In this document: positions 34,824 through 48,439 of the stretch, in pieces
How positions within the stretch are numbered: the first letter of the stretch is position 1
Layout of the letters: each line of letters begins with the position of its first letter
Source of the DNA: Phallusia mammillata
Lineage: Eukaryota > Chordata > Ascidiacea > Phlebobranchia > Ascidiidae
Length of the DNA: 64,000 nt
Direction of reading: 5' to 3'
NCBI GenBank assembly: GCA_003260075.1
Contig: QLIY01000363.1
Coordinates: forward strand, 51,877-115,876
Notes under the pieces: model-generated
Seen by the model: the letters and a program-made list of their open reading frames with translations, nothing else
The model's database searches: none
What the model was told of the DNA's origin: nothing
Made by a program: the position numbers and the translations under genes

Positions 34824-37549
34824 TTTTGGAGAACTTTCACCTCATGTCAAATAAGTGGTAAATTTTCACACAATTAAGTTTAGTCTGTAAAAAAGTTTTT
34901 TGAAAACTATGTTAATTTGATGTTTGAACAGTGCTTTTTAGTATATGTGTGCTTTTTTGAAGCAGAACATTTAACAAACAAAATTAAATTCTTATTTGGG
35001 ATTACTGGAGATTTTAAACTTGCATAAACAATTTAATTTATGTAAAATTAAATATTAATAACTTTAATTTTATAACTTTCAAAGCCTTGGCATTTCAATG
35101 TAAGCAAATAAAACTCTGACTCTTTCGTATTAACTAAAGCATAAAAATGAGTGACTGTCACTTTTTAACTGCTTAAACATTTACAACAGTCAACATATAT
35201 CCAGGGATTGTACTTGGATTTGTGATTAGGATTGGAAACATGCCTAATTATATCATTACTTTTTTCATTGTACCTAAATTTTGATGCATAACTTACTATT
35301 TCTAGTACTAATTCTAATTCTTCCATCCTGCACCATACAGTAATCTATATACGTGCACTTTGGCAATGCCTTCAGTTTATTTTTCGGTTGAACTAGAGAC
35401 CTATTATATTTATGTCCCATTTTTAACGACAAACAACTAGTCCTTTTAGGACTGTAAAAATACTTGAATGTTTTCAGTTCTGCATTTTCCTAATAATATT
35501 TGTTAGGCTTGCCAAAACTGTTAAAAACGGCTTAAATGTTTAGTTGTAATTGTTCACTAAAATAACAGAAAGTTAATTTCATCCAAACTAGTGGATCTAT
35601 GCTAATTGCGTAAAAAATGTCCAATGTTTGGTAAAAAAGTATTATTTGACAAATTTAAGGGCGGTATGCCCTCATTTTTTAGTGACTAAAGTATGGTTGG
35701 TCTTGGATCCACATTCAAATTTAAACAATCAATTTCAGCACGTACAAATCTCAAAGGCTCTCAAGATTAGGTTTAATTTAGACAACATGATGAGTGATTA
35801 TTTTCTTTTCACAAAAAGATTGTGAAGCGTAATAAACGCATAAAAAATAAGAACTACATGATTATCTTCAATATTTCGCAACTCCTTTTAGACTCGGATC
35901 ATATGTTTGTAAACAATCAGGTGGCTGGGACCCAAAACCAAGTCAACCGTGACGGTATAATTTTACCGAAGCCCTGGAGGTACACCACAAAATTAACTTT
36001 GGTCAAATAGAAAATAACTATCAAAATTAAAAAGTATTTCGGATAAAAAAAATACTCCCGTAGAAACTGTCCTATCAGATGGTGGAAGTAACTGATTTGC
36101 GTGTCAAAGTACATTCGTTGACATATGATTCATCACAGCGATTTATAAACCAGGGGTGCCTTCACAAGATTGTATTGTTTAGTTTTAATTTTACATTGAT
36201 TTATTTTGAGTCTGACAATTGTCTCAAAACTTTCCATTGTAAAACGTTGTAGGGCTCAATAAAGGTTCGAACGCAATGATGGCCTTAATACAGTGACGAG
36301 TCCCAAAAGTTATGCGTATTAACGATTTAAATACGAAGGCCCTAACTACTGCTTTATCCAGTAAAGTGTTTTACCGGAGGACTATTTGGTGAGCTCGTAA
36401 AGCTGTGGGGAATTCTCTTACATCCCTAAATTTGATTTCGATACTGTGTGGGATTAGATCTGTAGCGTGGTTGGTACGAGGGTTTTTCAATGGACCGCGG
36501 GCCATAGTTCGGAGATCGATTGTTTATTGGAAGGGTGGGTTGTTTAAGAGTAGTCTATCAACGTGGTTTGCCTTAGGTGGAGTTTAGTTAGTTAAGCAGT
36601 CATTACCACACGTCCTAGTCCAAATTGATTTTGATCGTTTATGATCTAATCATTTATGATGTAATCAATTTAGTAATTTTAGTAAATCTGCGCATTAGGC
36701 CTACGTTAGAATAGAAGTTAGTCATACTGATAATGAATAATCAAGACGGAACAGAACGTACGGAATTTTACTAAAAAAGAAGTAATCGGCGTTTGCTTCA
36801 TTGCAACACGTGAAAATTGGTAAAAACTTTTTGTGATTTAAAATTAGCTAAATTGTTTGTCCAAGGATCATAAGTGATCTGATAACCTGGGTGAACAGAA
36901 TGAACTCGTCTCACTGAAGAAGGGGTGTGCGCTTACAATATGACGCTGGGTTTGGAAATACAATATCCTCGCGCCATCGCAGGCGAACGCTCGAACAGGT
37001 GGAAGGGAATGTTTGGGAAACAAAACTCGAGAAGCGATCACAGCAAACAACGACGCGACGTGATATGTCAGTGTTTGGTGAGGTTTAATATGTGGTTATT
37101 GCAGTCCAACTGAAATTGAGTTCAGAGTAAGGTGCGTAATGGCGTAATGTTTAGTATAGATTTGGGATATAGGCAAGTGTAAAGCAGCTATTGCTTGGGT
37201 CGGTGTGCATTTGCAAGAACGTTTCAATTACGATTTAAAAAAACCTTTTGTCGTACATTTTGAAATTTACAAAATTGGTTTTTGATAAGCCTTGCTTTAT
37301 TAGTTAATTAGGCTACGCACACCTGGACAAAGTAATGCATCATCATAACCTACCTGGGTGAAATTTACTAAATCGGATAATATTGTTAAACTTCGGTTGA
37401 CAATTTACCATCCATGTATTTCTGTTCAGATACACCAGTCAATGAAGATGTTAAGCAACCAATAAGGTCACTGATACAGCTTATTTTTCAGTGCAAATTG
37501 CGACCATTTTTATTTACTTTATTTCGACGCCCAAAAACCTTTAGCTGCG
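34824..37549. other. Intergenic region, no gene seen
   Basis: About 2.7 kb between the WD-repeat gene (minus) and the TTC9-like gene (plus). It presumably holds both promoters. Short frames here look random. Confidence 0.45.
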
Positions 37550-40500
37550 ATGATCAAGGTACCATTAGTTCACAAGTACTCCGAGTCGATAGAAAGGACC
37601 GACAAAAAAATGCCAACTCCAAGCGAAGTGTCTTCTACCTCTCCCACGCCTAGCACTAGCTCCCGAATCACACAACACTGGCCCGCCGAAAGCATGGCTT
37701 CCATTCGTGAATCGGCATCCGAATCAGAGCCTGATATACCCGCTCATCAAACAAGGGTTGGTACATTCGCCCCCGTCTTCGAAGAACCGGCCCCGACACG
37801 TCGACGTCACCGTGATGATTTTGATGATGACGATGAGCTGCTGGTGACGTCAGGTGACTTGGACGAACACAAGGGTGGAAAGGTCGGTCTGTTCGACGTT
37901 GTAAAACGGGAATTTCGGTGTAAAACAGCCGTGATTACAAACCGCGCAGACTACGAAGATCCCAACCTAAACACCAGCCCAAGAAAACCGAAAGTGAATT
38001 TTATTCAGGTATGAACACTACTTCATTTTAGGATTAAGGAAGAAAGCGGGTCGTTCGTTATTAAAGCTCATTTGTTACAAATCGTATCCAAGTTTATATC
38101 AAGTTTGTTTAAACCTACTACCCTTATAACACTAGCTGGCCTGCCAAATAAAACAGTTTTATGTTGCAGGACATGAAAGCAAAAGTTGGAGTGGCTATGG
38201 AGTTGAAGAACAAAGGTGTTGAAGAGTTACAACTTAAAGACTACCGAGAAGCGACGAAGTACTTCCACCAAGCTCTTTTATACATTAAAGGTTAGTTATT
38301 GCCACACGGCGAGGCACAAAACTGAAGTTGTAGTTAAAAGAGAAAAGCACGGTGGTTAACGCAGAAATTTACTACAAAAAACAACAACTAGGAACAATGC
38401 TAAGGGGGAGAGTTTTTGAACACCCTTTATTGCATATTTTGCTGTTAAGGGCTGGATCCAGACGAAGGTGTGATGTGGAATCCGGAGTTTGACTCGATCG
38501 ACAAAGATAAAATGCCACTACGTGTGATGCCAAATGAACTCAAGGAAATAAAAGAAGCAGTAGAAATCGACTGTTACCTTAACCTCGCAGGTAAAAAGAC
38601 AAATATTCCGAATCAAAGTTGTGTAGTTTCGATACCCGTACAATCAGAGTAGGCTAAAACGATAAGTTCATGTTGCTTTTTGAGACGAAAGTAATTTTGA
38701 AACGCCACCACTTGACCGACAACATCGCCTTCTCGGGACGGTAAAATGTTTGAACAGCTTGTACCCTTCAGGTCCTTGGGTGGCGGGACGGGATTAATTG
38801 AAGAAAGGAGTCAAAGCCTTGTTCAAACAGCGTTTGAAACACTAAACATGTTCCAACAAACCTTATGTTATGTATTGCTACAAAATCAATAATCTGCCAC
38901 TTTAGCCCAGGGTTTCTCACCCTTAAACTCGTGTGTGGTTTATGGCCGGTAATCATTTCCAATAACACAAAAAAATTATTTCAAATTTTGAAACTGTTTT
39001 TATTTTCAAATGCCCGAATGTTTATATGCTTAAGAAAGCAGAAACCATTAGTTGAAACAAAAAGCCTTTCTAGGAGGGCCAATTTAAAACCAAAGGACAA
39101 TAAATCATGAACTGCAAACAATCTCTAATCAACTATGTTGGAACGATAATGTCATAAAGAACGTTATGACGTTAGAACGATGTTTTTGAAAATGTAATGA
39201 CATTGGTTTAAAGATACCGCGCGGGGCTAAACAAAAGAATGCACACCTTGTTCGACAAAAGCTGCGTATTTTGGCAACGTATAGCATTGTCCAATTGTGA
39301 GTCTGTTGACATATCACCATACCACGTGAGTTTTAAGTCAAAGCTTCAAAGGCACTTCCGGTTTTTAAACAATAAAACGCCTTTATTTAAAAACTAAAGG
39401 TAAAAAGTCGCCCATTTGTGTAAGCCTGTAGATGTAATTGAATTCAAATATCGTAGAAAGAGAAAGAAATCGAATTATACTCTTAAGTCTTAAACTAAAC
39501 CAAACGAAAGGGCACAATTACCCTTTGAATAAACCACACTACGGCGAGAAGATTATTTTGACATCACAAATAATGGAGAACTGATCCATTGTGGCGTGGG
39601 TAGCGTTGTACACAAGCAGCACGCTCAGGAATGTTTGATATGAAAACAAGGCGTTTATCACACTGGAAACCCGAGACTGATCCCGCAATATTGACAATCT
39701 GTTGTCGCAATTCAACGCGACAAAACTGTAACCTCAATGTGACCGCTGTGACGCAATAAAGGGTTGTTGAATGCGCGTTTGTTACAGTTTCAGGAGAAAC
39801 GATACGATCTGTATTACATGACCAGTTTTTTTTTAAGGTGTTTTGCGGTTTCCCAAAATGCACTAAGGGCTCTTTTTGGTATTTAAATGAAACACTTGGG
39901 TCTTTAAAACTACTTAGCAGTCACCCAAACCAAACCTTAAAAAAAAGTCTCTTAAAACTACTTAGCGGTCACCCAAACCAAACCTTAAAAAAAAACCTCT
40001 TAAAACTACTTAGCGGTCACCCAAACCAAACCTTAAAAAAAACCTGTACATGACTAAAATAGCTTACTGTGAAGTGAACAGGCAGTTGGCTCCACGCATT
40101 GTAAGTCTTTGCAACAAAAACAGTGGACAAGATACGAACGCAATCGGGTATAGCCTTGATATTGCCAAATGAGTATGATATTTCTCTGAAAACAAATACG
40201 TTAACGTGCCTTGTTGGAGTTTAACCAATTATATAAAGCACATAGAAAAGCAAATATTCCTACAAAAGACGTATCCTTGACCGAGTCTGACAATCCCAAC
40301 TCTTGTAATGGCCACCATCACGAAATCCCCCACTTGATCATACGATAGAGTAGACCAGGGGCGGGCAACGTGCGGCCCGCGGGCCGCATGCGGCCCTTTG
40401 AGACTTTTTGTGCGGCCCTTCATGTTCTTCCAGCTATTTTCGTGTAAGGCTATTTGAGGGTTTATCATGCTGGAACTTTTGCTCTTTCAGTTTCCTGTTG

Positions 40501-41249
40501 AAAGTACGATGTAACCCATAGGCTACACCGCTAAACTAATGCAAACATTTTGGAACCAAACATTGACAATTTAGTTCAAAAAATCCAGCATCAACCTTCT
40601 CACTAACTTCTATTTGAACATCCATGTATCTGCTATGATATTTCATATACGATCGTACTTGTGATCTTCCAGTAAAAGCTTAAAATATGAATTTGTGTTT
40701 ATTTGATGTGCGGCCCTCCTGTACGCATTACATTGTCCTAAGTGGCCCTCGTGTTAAAAAGGTTGCCCACCCCTGGAGTAGACCAATGCATGCTTTGTGT
40801 TTCCTTTATCTTTACTTTTTTTCAGTATGCCTTACCCACAAAGAGCGTGTGCCGTACCGACGCATCAAGGATTATTGCCTCAAGGTTTTAGACATAAGAG
40901 ATGACCACGTGAAGGCGCTAATGAGAGCTGGTATGGCTTGCTACTACCTGCGAGAATACGAACTGTCGCGTTTCTACCTACAGAATGCAAAGGACTACTC
41001 ACACGAACCAGTCGGTAAGAGTAATTGTTAGCATGCTGCGGACAAAGACAAAAAAGGACAAAACCGTCCATTTCCAGTATCAACTCCAACGTATATTTCA
41101 AAACAAATTTCACTTTGTCTCCAAAAGTTGTAATATAGTTAGAATATATAACACACAGAAAACATTTGGTTTTATCTACAGATTTAAATATCAAGAAGTA
41201 CATGCATATGGTGGAAACTCAACTGGTGAAAGCAAAGAAAAAGAAATGA
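37550..41249 (+). CDS. TTC9-family tetratricopeptide-repeat protein
   Basis: Five exons: 37550-38008, 38170-38290, 38450-38590, 40826-41014 and 41182-41249, giving 325 residues. Exon 1 encodes a low-complexity Ser/Pro/Asp-rich N-terminus (FDDDDELL) not expected to fold; an internal ATG at 37610 could also start it. Exon 2 has the first TPR (KNKGVEELQLKDYREATKYF, then HQALLYIKGLDP). Exons 3-5 hold DCYLNLAVCL, KVLDIRDDHVKALMRAGMA and the final helix ending in AKKKK. This order and the 'ALL.KGL' and 'DCY.NLA.CL' blocks are those of the TTC9/TTC9C family. Members are thought to act as adaptors, partly with Hsp90. Intron 3 is long (2.2 kb) because it carries two transposons. Confidence 0.85.
39823..40046. 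mobile_element. hAT-like MITE, 224 bp, with an internal triplicated unit
   Basis: Ends cagttttttttaaggt and ccttaaaaaaaacctg. Exact target duplication tacatgac at 39815-39822 and 40047-40054. Inside, a unit of about 48 bp (aaaactacttagcggtcacc and the following ccaaaccaaacctt) occurs three times. Same family as 62037-62210, opposite orientation. Located in intron 3 of the TTC9-like gene. Confidence 0.95.
40356..40775. mobile_element. hAT-like MITE, 420 bp
   Basis: Ends caggggcgggcaac and gttgcccacccctg. Exact target duplication gagtagac at 40348-40355 and 40776-40783. 'gcggccc' motifs repeat near both ends. Second insertion in intron 3 of the TTC9-like gene, only about 300 bp from the first. 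Confidence 0.95.
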
Positions 41250-41951
41250 ATTCTACCATTTTTAAAGTAATGTGCAATTCTACATACACGCTTCAAGCGC
41301 GAACACCAAAAACAATCCAAGTTGGCGGATTTTTATGTGAACTAGCAAATGATTTTACGACATTTTTCTGTTTGATTTTTCGTTCCTTACTGTTGATGTA
41401 GTAGGGTCTTTCAAATAAATCAAAGATAAAACATATTTGTAAAACACTTAGTGCATGCAGCATATAATTTTCTTATAATTGTGTGTTTCCTACCATGAAA
41501 TAGCACGAAATGGTTCAAATGCATTTGGGACAGTTGACATTATGTTGAAATTATCACAAAAATTGACTGAATATTATTAAGAAACAACACAAAGTTATTG
41601 TTCAACAAGGGCAAATAAAACCAGTTACAAGTACATTTTCAAAATGGAACTGAACATTTCAAGCTGGTTTAGGTGATATTAGACTAGTGTGGGTGGTACA
41701 ACTCGCTCAAGTATACTGAAAGATTTAATGCAGTCCGGTGACAAACATATTTTCCATTACAGAAATAGTTCGAAGTTTACGTTGAGGGCAGCATACCGTG
41801 TTTTCGCGAAAAGGCTAGTTATGCAAAAAATTAAACTTTGTTGGATTCGTGTCAGGCCTAAAATATTTCTAACAGCAGCAAAATCAGAATTTACAGTACA
41901 AATAAGACATTGTTCGGTGGCATTTTTTGACAGCACACATCAAACAACAGT

Positions 41952-44900
41952 TTAGGTTAATTTTTTCTTTGCTTCCCTCATGAACTTCATGTAATTGTAG
42001 TAGGACACAATAAGCACAACTATGCTGATCATCACGAACACCAATATTACTATGTATTCCCAGAAGGCAAAAGGTCTGAAACAAGACATAACACGGTGGT
42101 ACGGAGTAGTGAGGGTTTTCATGCTTAGAAAGTACTTACACCACAGGTCGCATCGAAATTCGGATTGTAAATCTTGTACTCAACAGACAGTAACTAAAAT
42201 CAAATTGTTAGAAAGTAAGCAAATAGCAAACTGTTTTGAGTAGACTGCTCTAGCCATTCAAATTGGAAAAATTAACGACTGTTTTGAATAACCTTTCCTA
42301 CTAATAGGCTAACTGTACCTTACTGATAAGCATGTTTTTACACCAAGCTATTTCCCCAAAAACAGTGTTGTCAATCAATACGACACACTCTTTCAACTCT
42401 TTTTAAACTGTTTAACTTTTCTAACTAACTTCTTGCTTTTGATACCCTGGACTCAAACGGCTAAAAAAACTCAACACTCAAAAGCTACTTTCTACGACTC
42501 CTAAGCTATAACACCAGTTAAACCAATTTCAAAATCAAAAACTAAAATATACGTCAAGCAAATGGGATATAACGGAAAAGTCCAGCTAATCCTACCCCTA
42601 CCTGTTGCCAAGTACAGTAACGTCGAAAACATAGTCTTCGTCCGTTCCGGGTGCGGGCAAAATATCTTCGAAAGTCATTTTTCGGATCCACTTATTTTGA
42701 CCGTACTTCTCCAACTGACAAGGGCAAGCGCTGCCGAAAGCTTGTTATTTTGTGAGATTCTTTTTTAAATACACTGTAGCGCTGTTTATTTGCGCGAGTT
42801 CAAATATCGAACACCACGTATATAATATCTCAAGTGACAAGCATCGGCAAGTAAAACAGGCCGATTCGCGTCGCGTTGGTGGATTTCGCTATCTATAATT
42901 AGCCTACATTATCAGTCTACAATAAATATACATCATTTTAGTATTAGACATAACGTTCATCGTGGCAATATAGCATCTTTACGTTTTCCTGCGGTGTCGT
43001 CCAACCAAATCATATCAACTGAGATTTAAAAAATGTCTTAAAAGACCTGCTTTGCATGCAACCACTGGTTAGGGCAGTGGTTCTCAAACTTTTTTGAACG
43101 CGACCCAAATCTGAGTCTTATAAACACCTCACGACCCAAGCCTCAAACAACAAAAAATGTATTTTATTTCCTTGTACGAATAATTACTCATACTCTAACG
43201 CTAACTGTCACATGGCCAAGTTCAGTTAACGCAAGATTAACTTATCCTATTATTTCCCGTGCTATGACGTTACAATCGCCGTGTGCGAAACAGTATAGTG
43301 GGAAGGCTATTGTGTGCGCGACCCATTTTTTTACCCTGTGCGACCCATGTTTGGGTCGCGACCCATACTTTGAGAACCACTGGGTTAGGGCATATTGAGA
43401 TTGCAGTGTAATAAACTTGATTGGATTGCATGAACATTCGATACTTTGCAGGCTTTGGTGCCAAGTAATGTAACATGTTTTGAATGCTCATGCCAAGTAG
43501 CGATGTTTTCGTTCAAGTAGATTACAAAATATAACTGCCAATAAACTTGTATGCAGTAAGTTCCTTATGTTACAGAGTACTAGCTATGTTGTGTTTCATT
43601 AAACTACTTCACAACTGCGTATCTAGTATTGGTAGATTCGATAAAGTAATGTGAATTACCTTTCGGTTGTTTGCATAAACAGTACGCTGGGAGAATCGCT
43701 TTGTCGAAATTGAGAGCAGAGATAGCAATCCTATAGGAATGCAGTAGGTTTAGCTTTAAATTATTAAGAAACATAATAAGATTTAAACTTTAAGTAACAT
43801 ATATTTATTTGCTTGGTTGATGTAGGCTTTTATAAATTGGAGTTGTGTGCGGCGTCGTATGGTAAAAAAGGGTTTTGTTCTATGTGTTATAAAACTTCTC
43901 ACTGCTATCTGAAGCATATTTTCACCCACATGTAAAAAGTACCAAAGCACACATCAAGTTAATATATACTACCTTTGTTAATATATTTTTGTCTTCTAGT
44001 TCGAAGCCGGCCTTGTTATTTATTTCGCGGAAGCTTACGTCGTCCCGTATCGTGTATAGATGGTCGTCAAAACTATACAAATCCACTATGGGATCGAACA
44101 TCCAGTTTTCGACAATCGTTTCCATGCAATCTGATATAAGAGTGTAAATTCGTTGCAAAACGCGCAACAAAACCTTGCAGATGAACTTACCATTATCACT
44201 TTGGAAACTTCCGCAGCTTGCTCCACTGAAAAACATTAATTTTCTATTGTGTGATAAAAAAAATTATTTCGGCACTACTAAATCAGTTTTGTGCGAAAAA
44301 GTAATTTTGAAAATACCAAAGCACAACTTATGAAGGGTTTATTTCGTATGTTTAACATATGGATAGGGTGCTGTTAAAACGGAACCTAATTGTGTAATTT
44401 TATACAGACACGTGCTTAACATGGTGTTAATGCGCACACGCTAAAATATAGAACATAAGCTTTAACTCATCCGAAAGCCCACACTGAAAGATTGATAAAA
44501 TACCTTGAGTTGCGAACTCTGATATGAAGTCCATCGGGACATGTAACGTTTATATGCATCAGCTAAAATGAGAAAATAATCAGCCAGCACAGAAATTTTT
44601 AGGTTTTGCAAAAAAATATTTAGTTGGCTGTTACGATATTCTTATATATTCAAAACAATATTTTAAGCAGTTGAAGCAATCACGAGGCAATAAATCTCTT
44701 AATTACCTGAGTGAGAGGCAACATACACATGGCACTTCCATTAAGTGTCATGGCTTCAACCTCCACAGCTGCGAGGCCTGTTGAGCATGTAGCTGTGTCG
44801 TTACATGATCCAGTTAAACGTGTTTTCAACGTCTAAACCACAAATGGGGTCAATCAGTAATCTACATGTAAATTGTTATTGTTTTACTTTTTACACAATA

Positions 44901-47864
44901 CCTTTTTCCTCAGTAGCTGGACTAAAACTGGAAAAGTTACAACTGAAACAGGAAATTACCTTCACTCTTAGTGTTACGTTGTTTTCCAAGATTCTGGTTT
45001 GCAATGATTCAACTGGTGTCGACATCTTAATAATATTTCTAGAATTGATTTTGAAACTTACTGAAACAGGGTGGGTCGATGGGTACACCAAACTATAATC
45101 AATCTAAAAGTATAAGTAAAAATCAGTTTTAGCAACTCTTTGTTGCAATACAGTAAATTTACCTCAATGTAATCTGCCATTGACTCCAAGTTTCTAACAT
45201 TTCCTTTATATTCATAAAAGGTGGACAATGACCTTAAGTTGTCACAAACCATTCCGTCATTGTCCATGTGCATCTTGGCATAAACTTCACTTTCCAATGG
45301 AAAAATCTATGAATAAATGATCCTGAAGGCAAGATTTTTACAACCAAACAATTGAACTTACAAAAAATTCGCTGTTGTTAATCAAAACTGTATATTGAAA
45401 AAACAAGTAACAACCTCTCTTTTCACTATAAGGGAATTGGAATTGGAAACTGTCCATTCGATTCTTATTGGTCGATCACCAATTAACTGAAACTTGTAAA
45501 TGATGTTGGTTGCGTCTGGTGGATCAACCTGCCTGAGTTTTAACAACTTTCTGCACTTTCCACTGCCATAAAACAATCTGTTGTCTGATGACTGAATTAA
45601 ATATCTGCTGTGATCTAAAATAATGAGAATGTATTATTCTAAAATGAATGAATATCCTAGTTAATAGCTAAAAGAAGTTCAAAACTCAGAAGCAAAAGTC
45701 CCATTTTTAACACACAAAAAAAGTAAAATTGTTTTTTACCATTACTGAATGAAACCGTTTTTGCCGAATGAATTCCAGAAAAATTGCCAATCACTTGTCC
45801 ATTGTCATAAATATGGCCAACATTGGTTGAAGTCCAGAAAAGTAAAGAGGGGTTTGCAGAGGGTAGAAATTCAAACTGGACATTCTCTACAAAACAACAT
45901 TTATTCATCAAAGTGCTTTGTGTAAATCAATTCAAAACCTTGGTACCTGTGGTGCTGCCCCCAAAAGGTGGTATCACAGCAGTGCAGTTGCTTAGTGATG
46001 TATCATTGGTACCATGAAAGCAATTCAAAATAGTTTTGATATGGTTTGTGTTAATGAACACAGCTATGTCTCCTGGCATCGCTCCAAGCTGAGCACTAAC
46101 AATTGTTGATTCTGTAAAATGCAACAGGTAATGAAACAATAGTAAGCAACAGATAATTAAGTTTATTAGGTTTTGCATTGTAATAATCATGTCAACACTT
46201 ATTTAACCTAACATTTGGAAAATAACAGTTGTTACCCATAAATTCTGGTGGAAGACTGTAAACAGTCCAATTTGCATCATGGCGATTTGTTATAAGCAGA
46301 TGTGATGTGTTCCATGTTGCTACAAATGAGTTCTCCCATGCAACTAAATTCCTTAATCTGCTGCTAAACAAACAGCCAGAAGTAATTGTGATTCCAAGAA
46401 AGTTTGTATTTTCCACAGTCATTGTTTCTTTCTAAAATTTTAGTGAAAAAGATATTCTTAAAGCATTTAAATGGTGATTGTATATGATTGTAAATACCTC
46501 AAAATTCAAATTTGGCTGATTTAGTTGTGCCCTTAAGATAGTTCCACCAACAACAATAAACATTGAATCAGGACTGATAGCAGCTGCATCTACCCTGTTC
46601 GCTAAAAACATAGAAATCACTAAACACTATAAACACAATTACTATCCACTGCCACTTACAGTATTGATCACTGTACAGTTGACTGATAAAAAGTTGTGTA
46701 GATGACAAAAAGTCATCATTTGTGAAAAATACAGCATCCGTTGTCAGCAAAATACTTGTTTTCGGAAAACAACTGTGATAATAAACATGTCCATTGATTG
46801 ATGTTCCTGCTTGCAAGGGTACTAAACATTGACAGGCAAACTGTAAAAAGCTAAATGAATCCAAGTGTTATATTGTTTATTGATCCTAACCCTGCCTCAT
46901 TTCACTGTGTTGAGGAAACTTTTTGATGTAGAAAACAACAGGTGCAATCACGCATCCAGCTATTGGAACATGAATGGCAGAATCGACTTTTAAATATGGG
47001 GATGTTGAAATCGCTGCATGTGACAACCATGTTGACCAACGAACAGTACTTGTATTGAAAATGAGGTCGACTGAAGTGCAAAAAAAGGTTTGTATATTTT
47101 GATGCACAAAAAAATTTATATTTTCAAAAATATACACAAACCTACTTGCCAAGTAGGGTGTGGTTACAATGGATTTCAATACAGGTTTTTGGCCACGAGA
47201 ATGAAAGAGTTTGGTAAGTACAGATGACATATCAGCTGTTTTGGGGTTTAAAGATTTAATCCTAACCTAAAATGTCACAATGAAGAGAAGTGAAGTTTGA
47301 GGAGAAGAAACAAGGGACATAAATGTTGAGTATTTTACCCTATACTAACCTGAGCTAAGTATCCATTGTCTTGTTTCAGAACTGTAACATGCCAAAAGTA
47401 ACATTGGGGCACTTCAATTATTCTAATTGTAATCAAGTCATTTGCACAAGTAGGACAGCTCTGTTAGTGACACAAAATAATTTGTAATAAAATGGATACA
47501 CCTTCTGGATAGAAATAAATAACCTTCTGAACTCCTAGGTTGTATTTTCCATTTTTGGGGCAGTGTAGTTTAATAGTACTGTCATTGACAACATCCTGAT
47601 GGCAAGTGTCATCAACAAACCAAGCTCGATTATTCTGTGAGTCTTGTTTTAAAATTAGGGATTCAAATCCAGATATATAATTCATTCCATAGTCCATAGA
47701 TTTCACAACACTATGATAATGTAGTGGTGGTTGGATTGATGCTCTAAATAACACAATGTTTTATTTTCTTATTTTAGTATGCTGGTAGGAGCTATAGCAG
47801 ATTACCTCCAAAATGCAGCACCGATTCCAAACTTTAGCAAGAAAAGTATTAACGGTAGAAGCAT
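41952..47864 (-). CDS. CatSper accessory-subunit-like single-pass membrane protein
   Basis: About 19 exons on the minus strand: 47806-47864, 47500-47743, 47350-47460, 47146-47266, 46891-47070, 46660-46840, 46498-46601, 46236-46431, 45947-46111, 45740-45886, 45415-45614, 45163-45306, 44960-45103, 44707-44832, 44504-44562, 44191-44225, 43973-44130, 42140-42193 and 41952-42075, roughly 850 residues. Signal peptide MLLPLILFLLKFGIGAAFW. A long Cys- and Asn-rich extracellular part has beta-propeller-like stretches (SPDSMFIVVGGTILRA, NPSLLFWTSTNVGHIYDN). A C-terminal domain reads VTCPDGLHIRVRNS, then YKIYNPNFDATCG. One transmembrane helix (YIVILVFVMISIVVLIVSYY) and a short basic tail follow. This architecture and the length match the CatSper delta/epsilon class of sperm calcium-channel subunits, but which subunit is uncertain. 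Two junctions do not keep frame with canonical sites (exons 5/6 and 18/19). Confidence 0.6.
43075..43382. mobile_element. hAT-like MITE, 308 bp
   Basis: Ends cagtggttctcaaact and actttgagaaccactg. Exact target duplication ggttaggg at 43067-43074 and 43383-43390. 'gcgaccca' motifs occur on both sides. Located in the long intron before the last two exons of the CatSper-like gene. Confidence 0.95.
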
Positions 47865-48439
47865 ATCAAAACTGTGCAATTGTAGCTCTGTGGTAATTTT
47901 AAACAAAAAATACAATCAATTTGACCGTTAAACAAACACAATCAGTTTCAAAAAGATGAGATCCAGTATTTTCCCTACTAAACTTACAACATCAAAAATC
48001 TGGCATGTTTTTACCAATTTACTTTTACTTGCCTTTCTGTCCGCTGCGCGACTTCAACAGCCCATACAAGACGACCTGATTGCAAAACAATGAACTGCCT
48101 CCCGCCAAATCGAAAATAAATAAATTACAATGACAGTACCTGCAGATGGTAATTTCAAAATTTGTTGTTCTATGGCAAAAGTTGTCATAATTTAAAATAC
48201 AATCATTCCTCCTTAAATTTTAGCTACATGAGTTTTTAATATGGAAGTGTTTTTTCAGGATGAGTTGTTTTAACACTACTTAGCAACGCCTTTATGTACC
48301 TCAAACGGCACATTTAATGTTTCCACCGTTCTTATTGTTGGTATGGACGCTGATTCGGCAGAGGAAATAACGAAGGAGTGTGATCATCCAACATCTGGAT
48401 TGGTTCTTGACACATATGACCTCCTAAACCAGAGCAAAC
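47865..48439. promoter_or_regulatory. Divergent intergenic region, likely shared promoter
   Basis: 575 bp separate the first ATG of the CatSper-like gene (minus) from that of TMEM232 (plus). Both are expected to be sperm genes, so a shared control region is plausible. No specific transcription-factor site is claimed. Confidence 0.4.

Noticed and set aside
39886-40046. CRISPR-like array of three repeats
   Set aside because: The units abut without unique spacers and lie inside a MITE in animal DNA.
44893-44930. Extra small exon of the CatSper-like gene
   Set aside because: Direct joining of the exons 44960-45103 and 44707-44832 keeps frame, while this stretch reads a stop in the needed phase.
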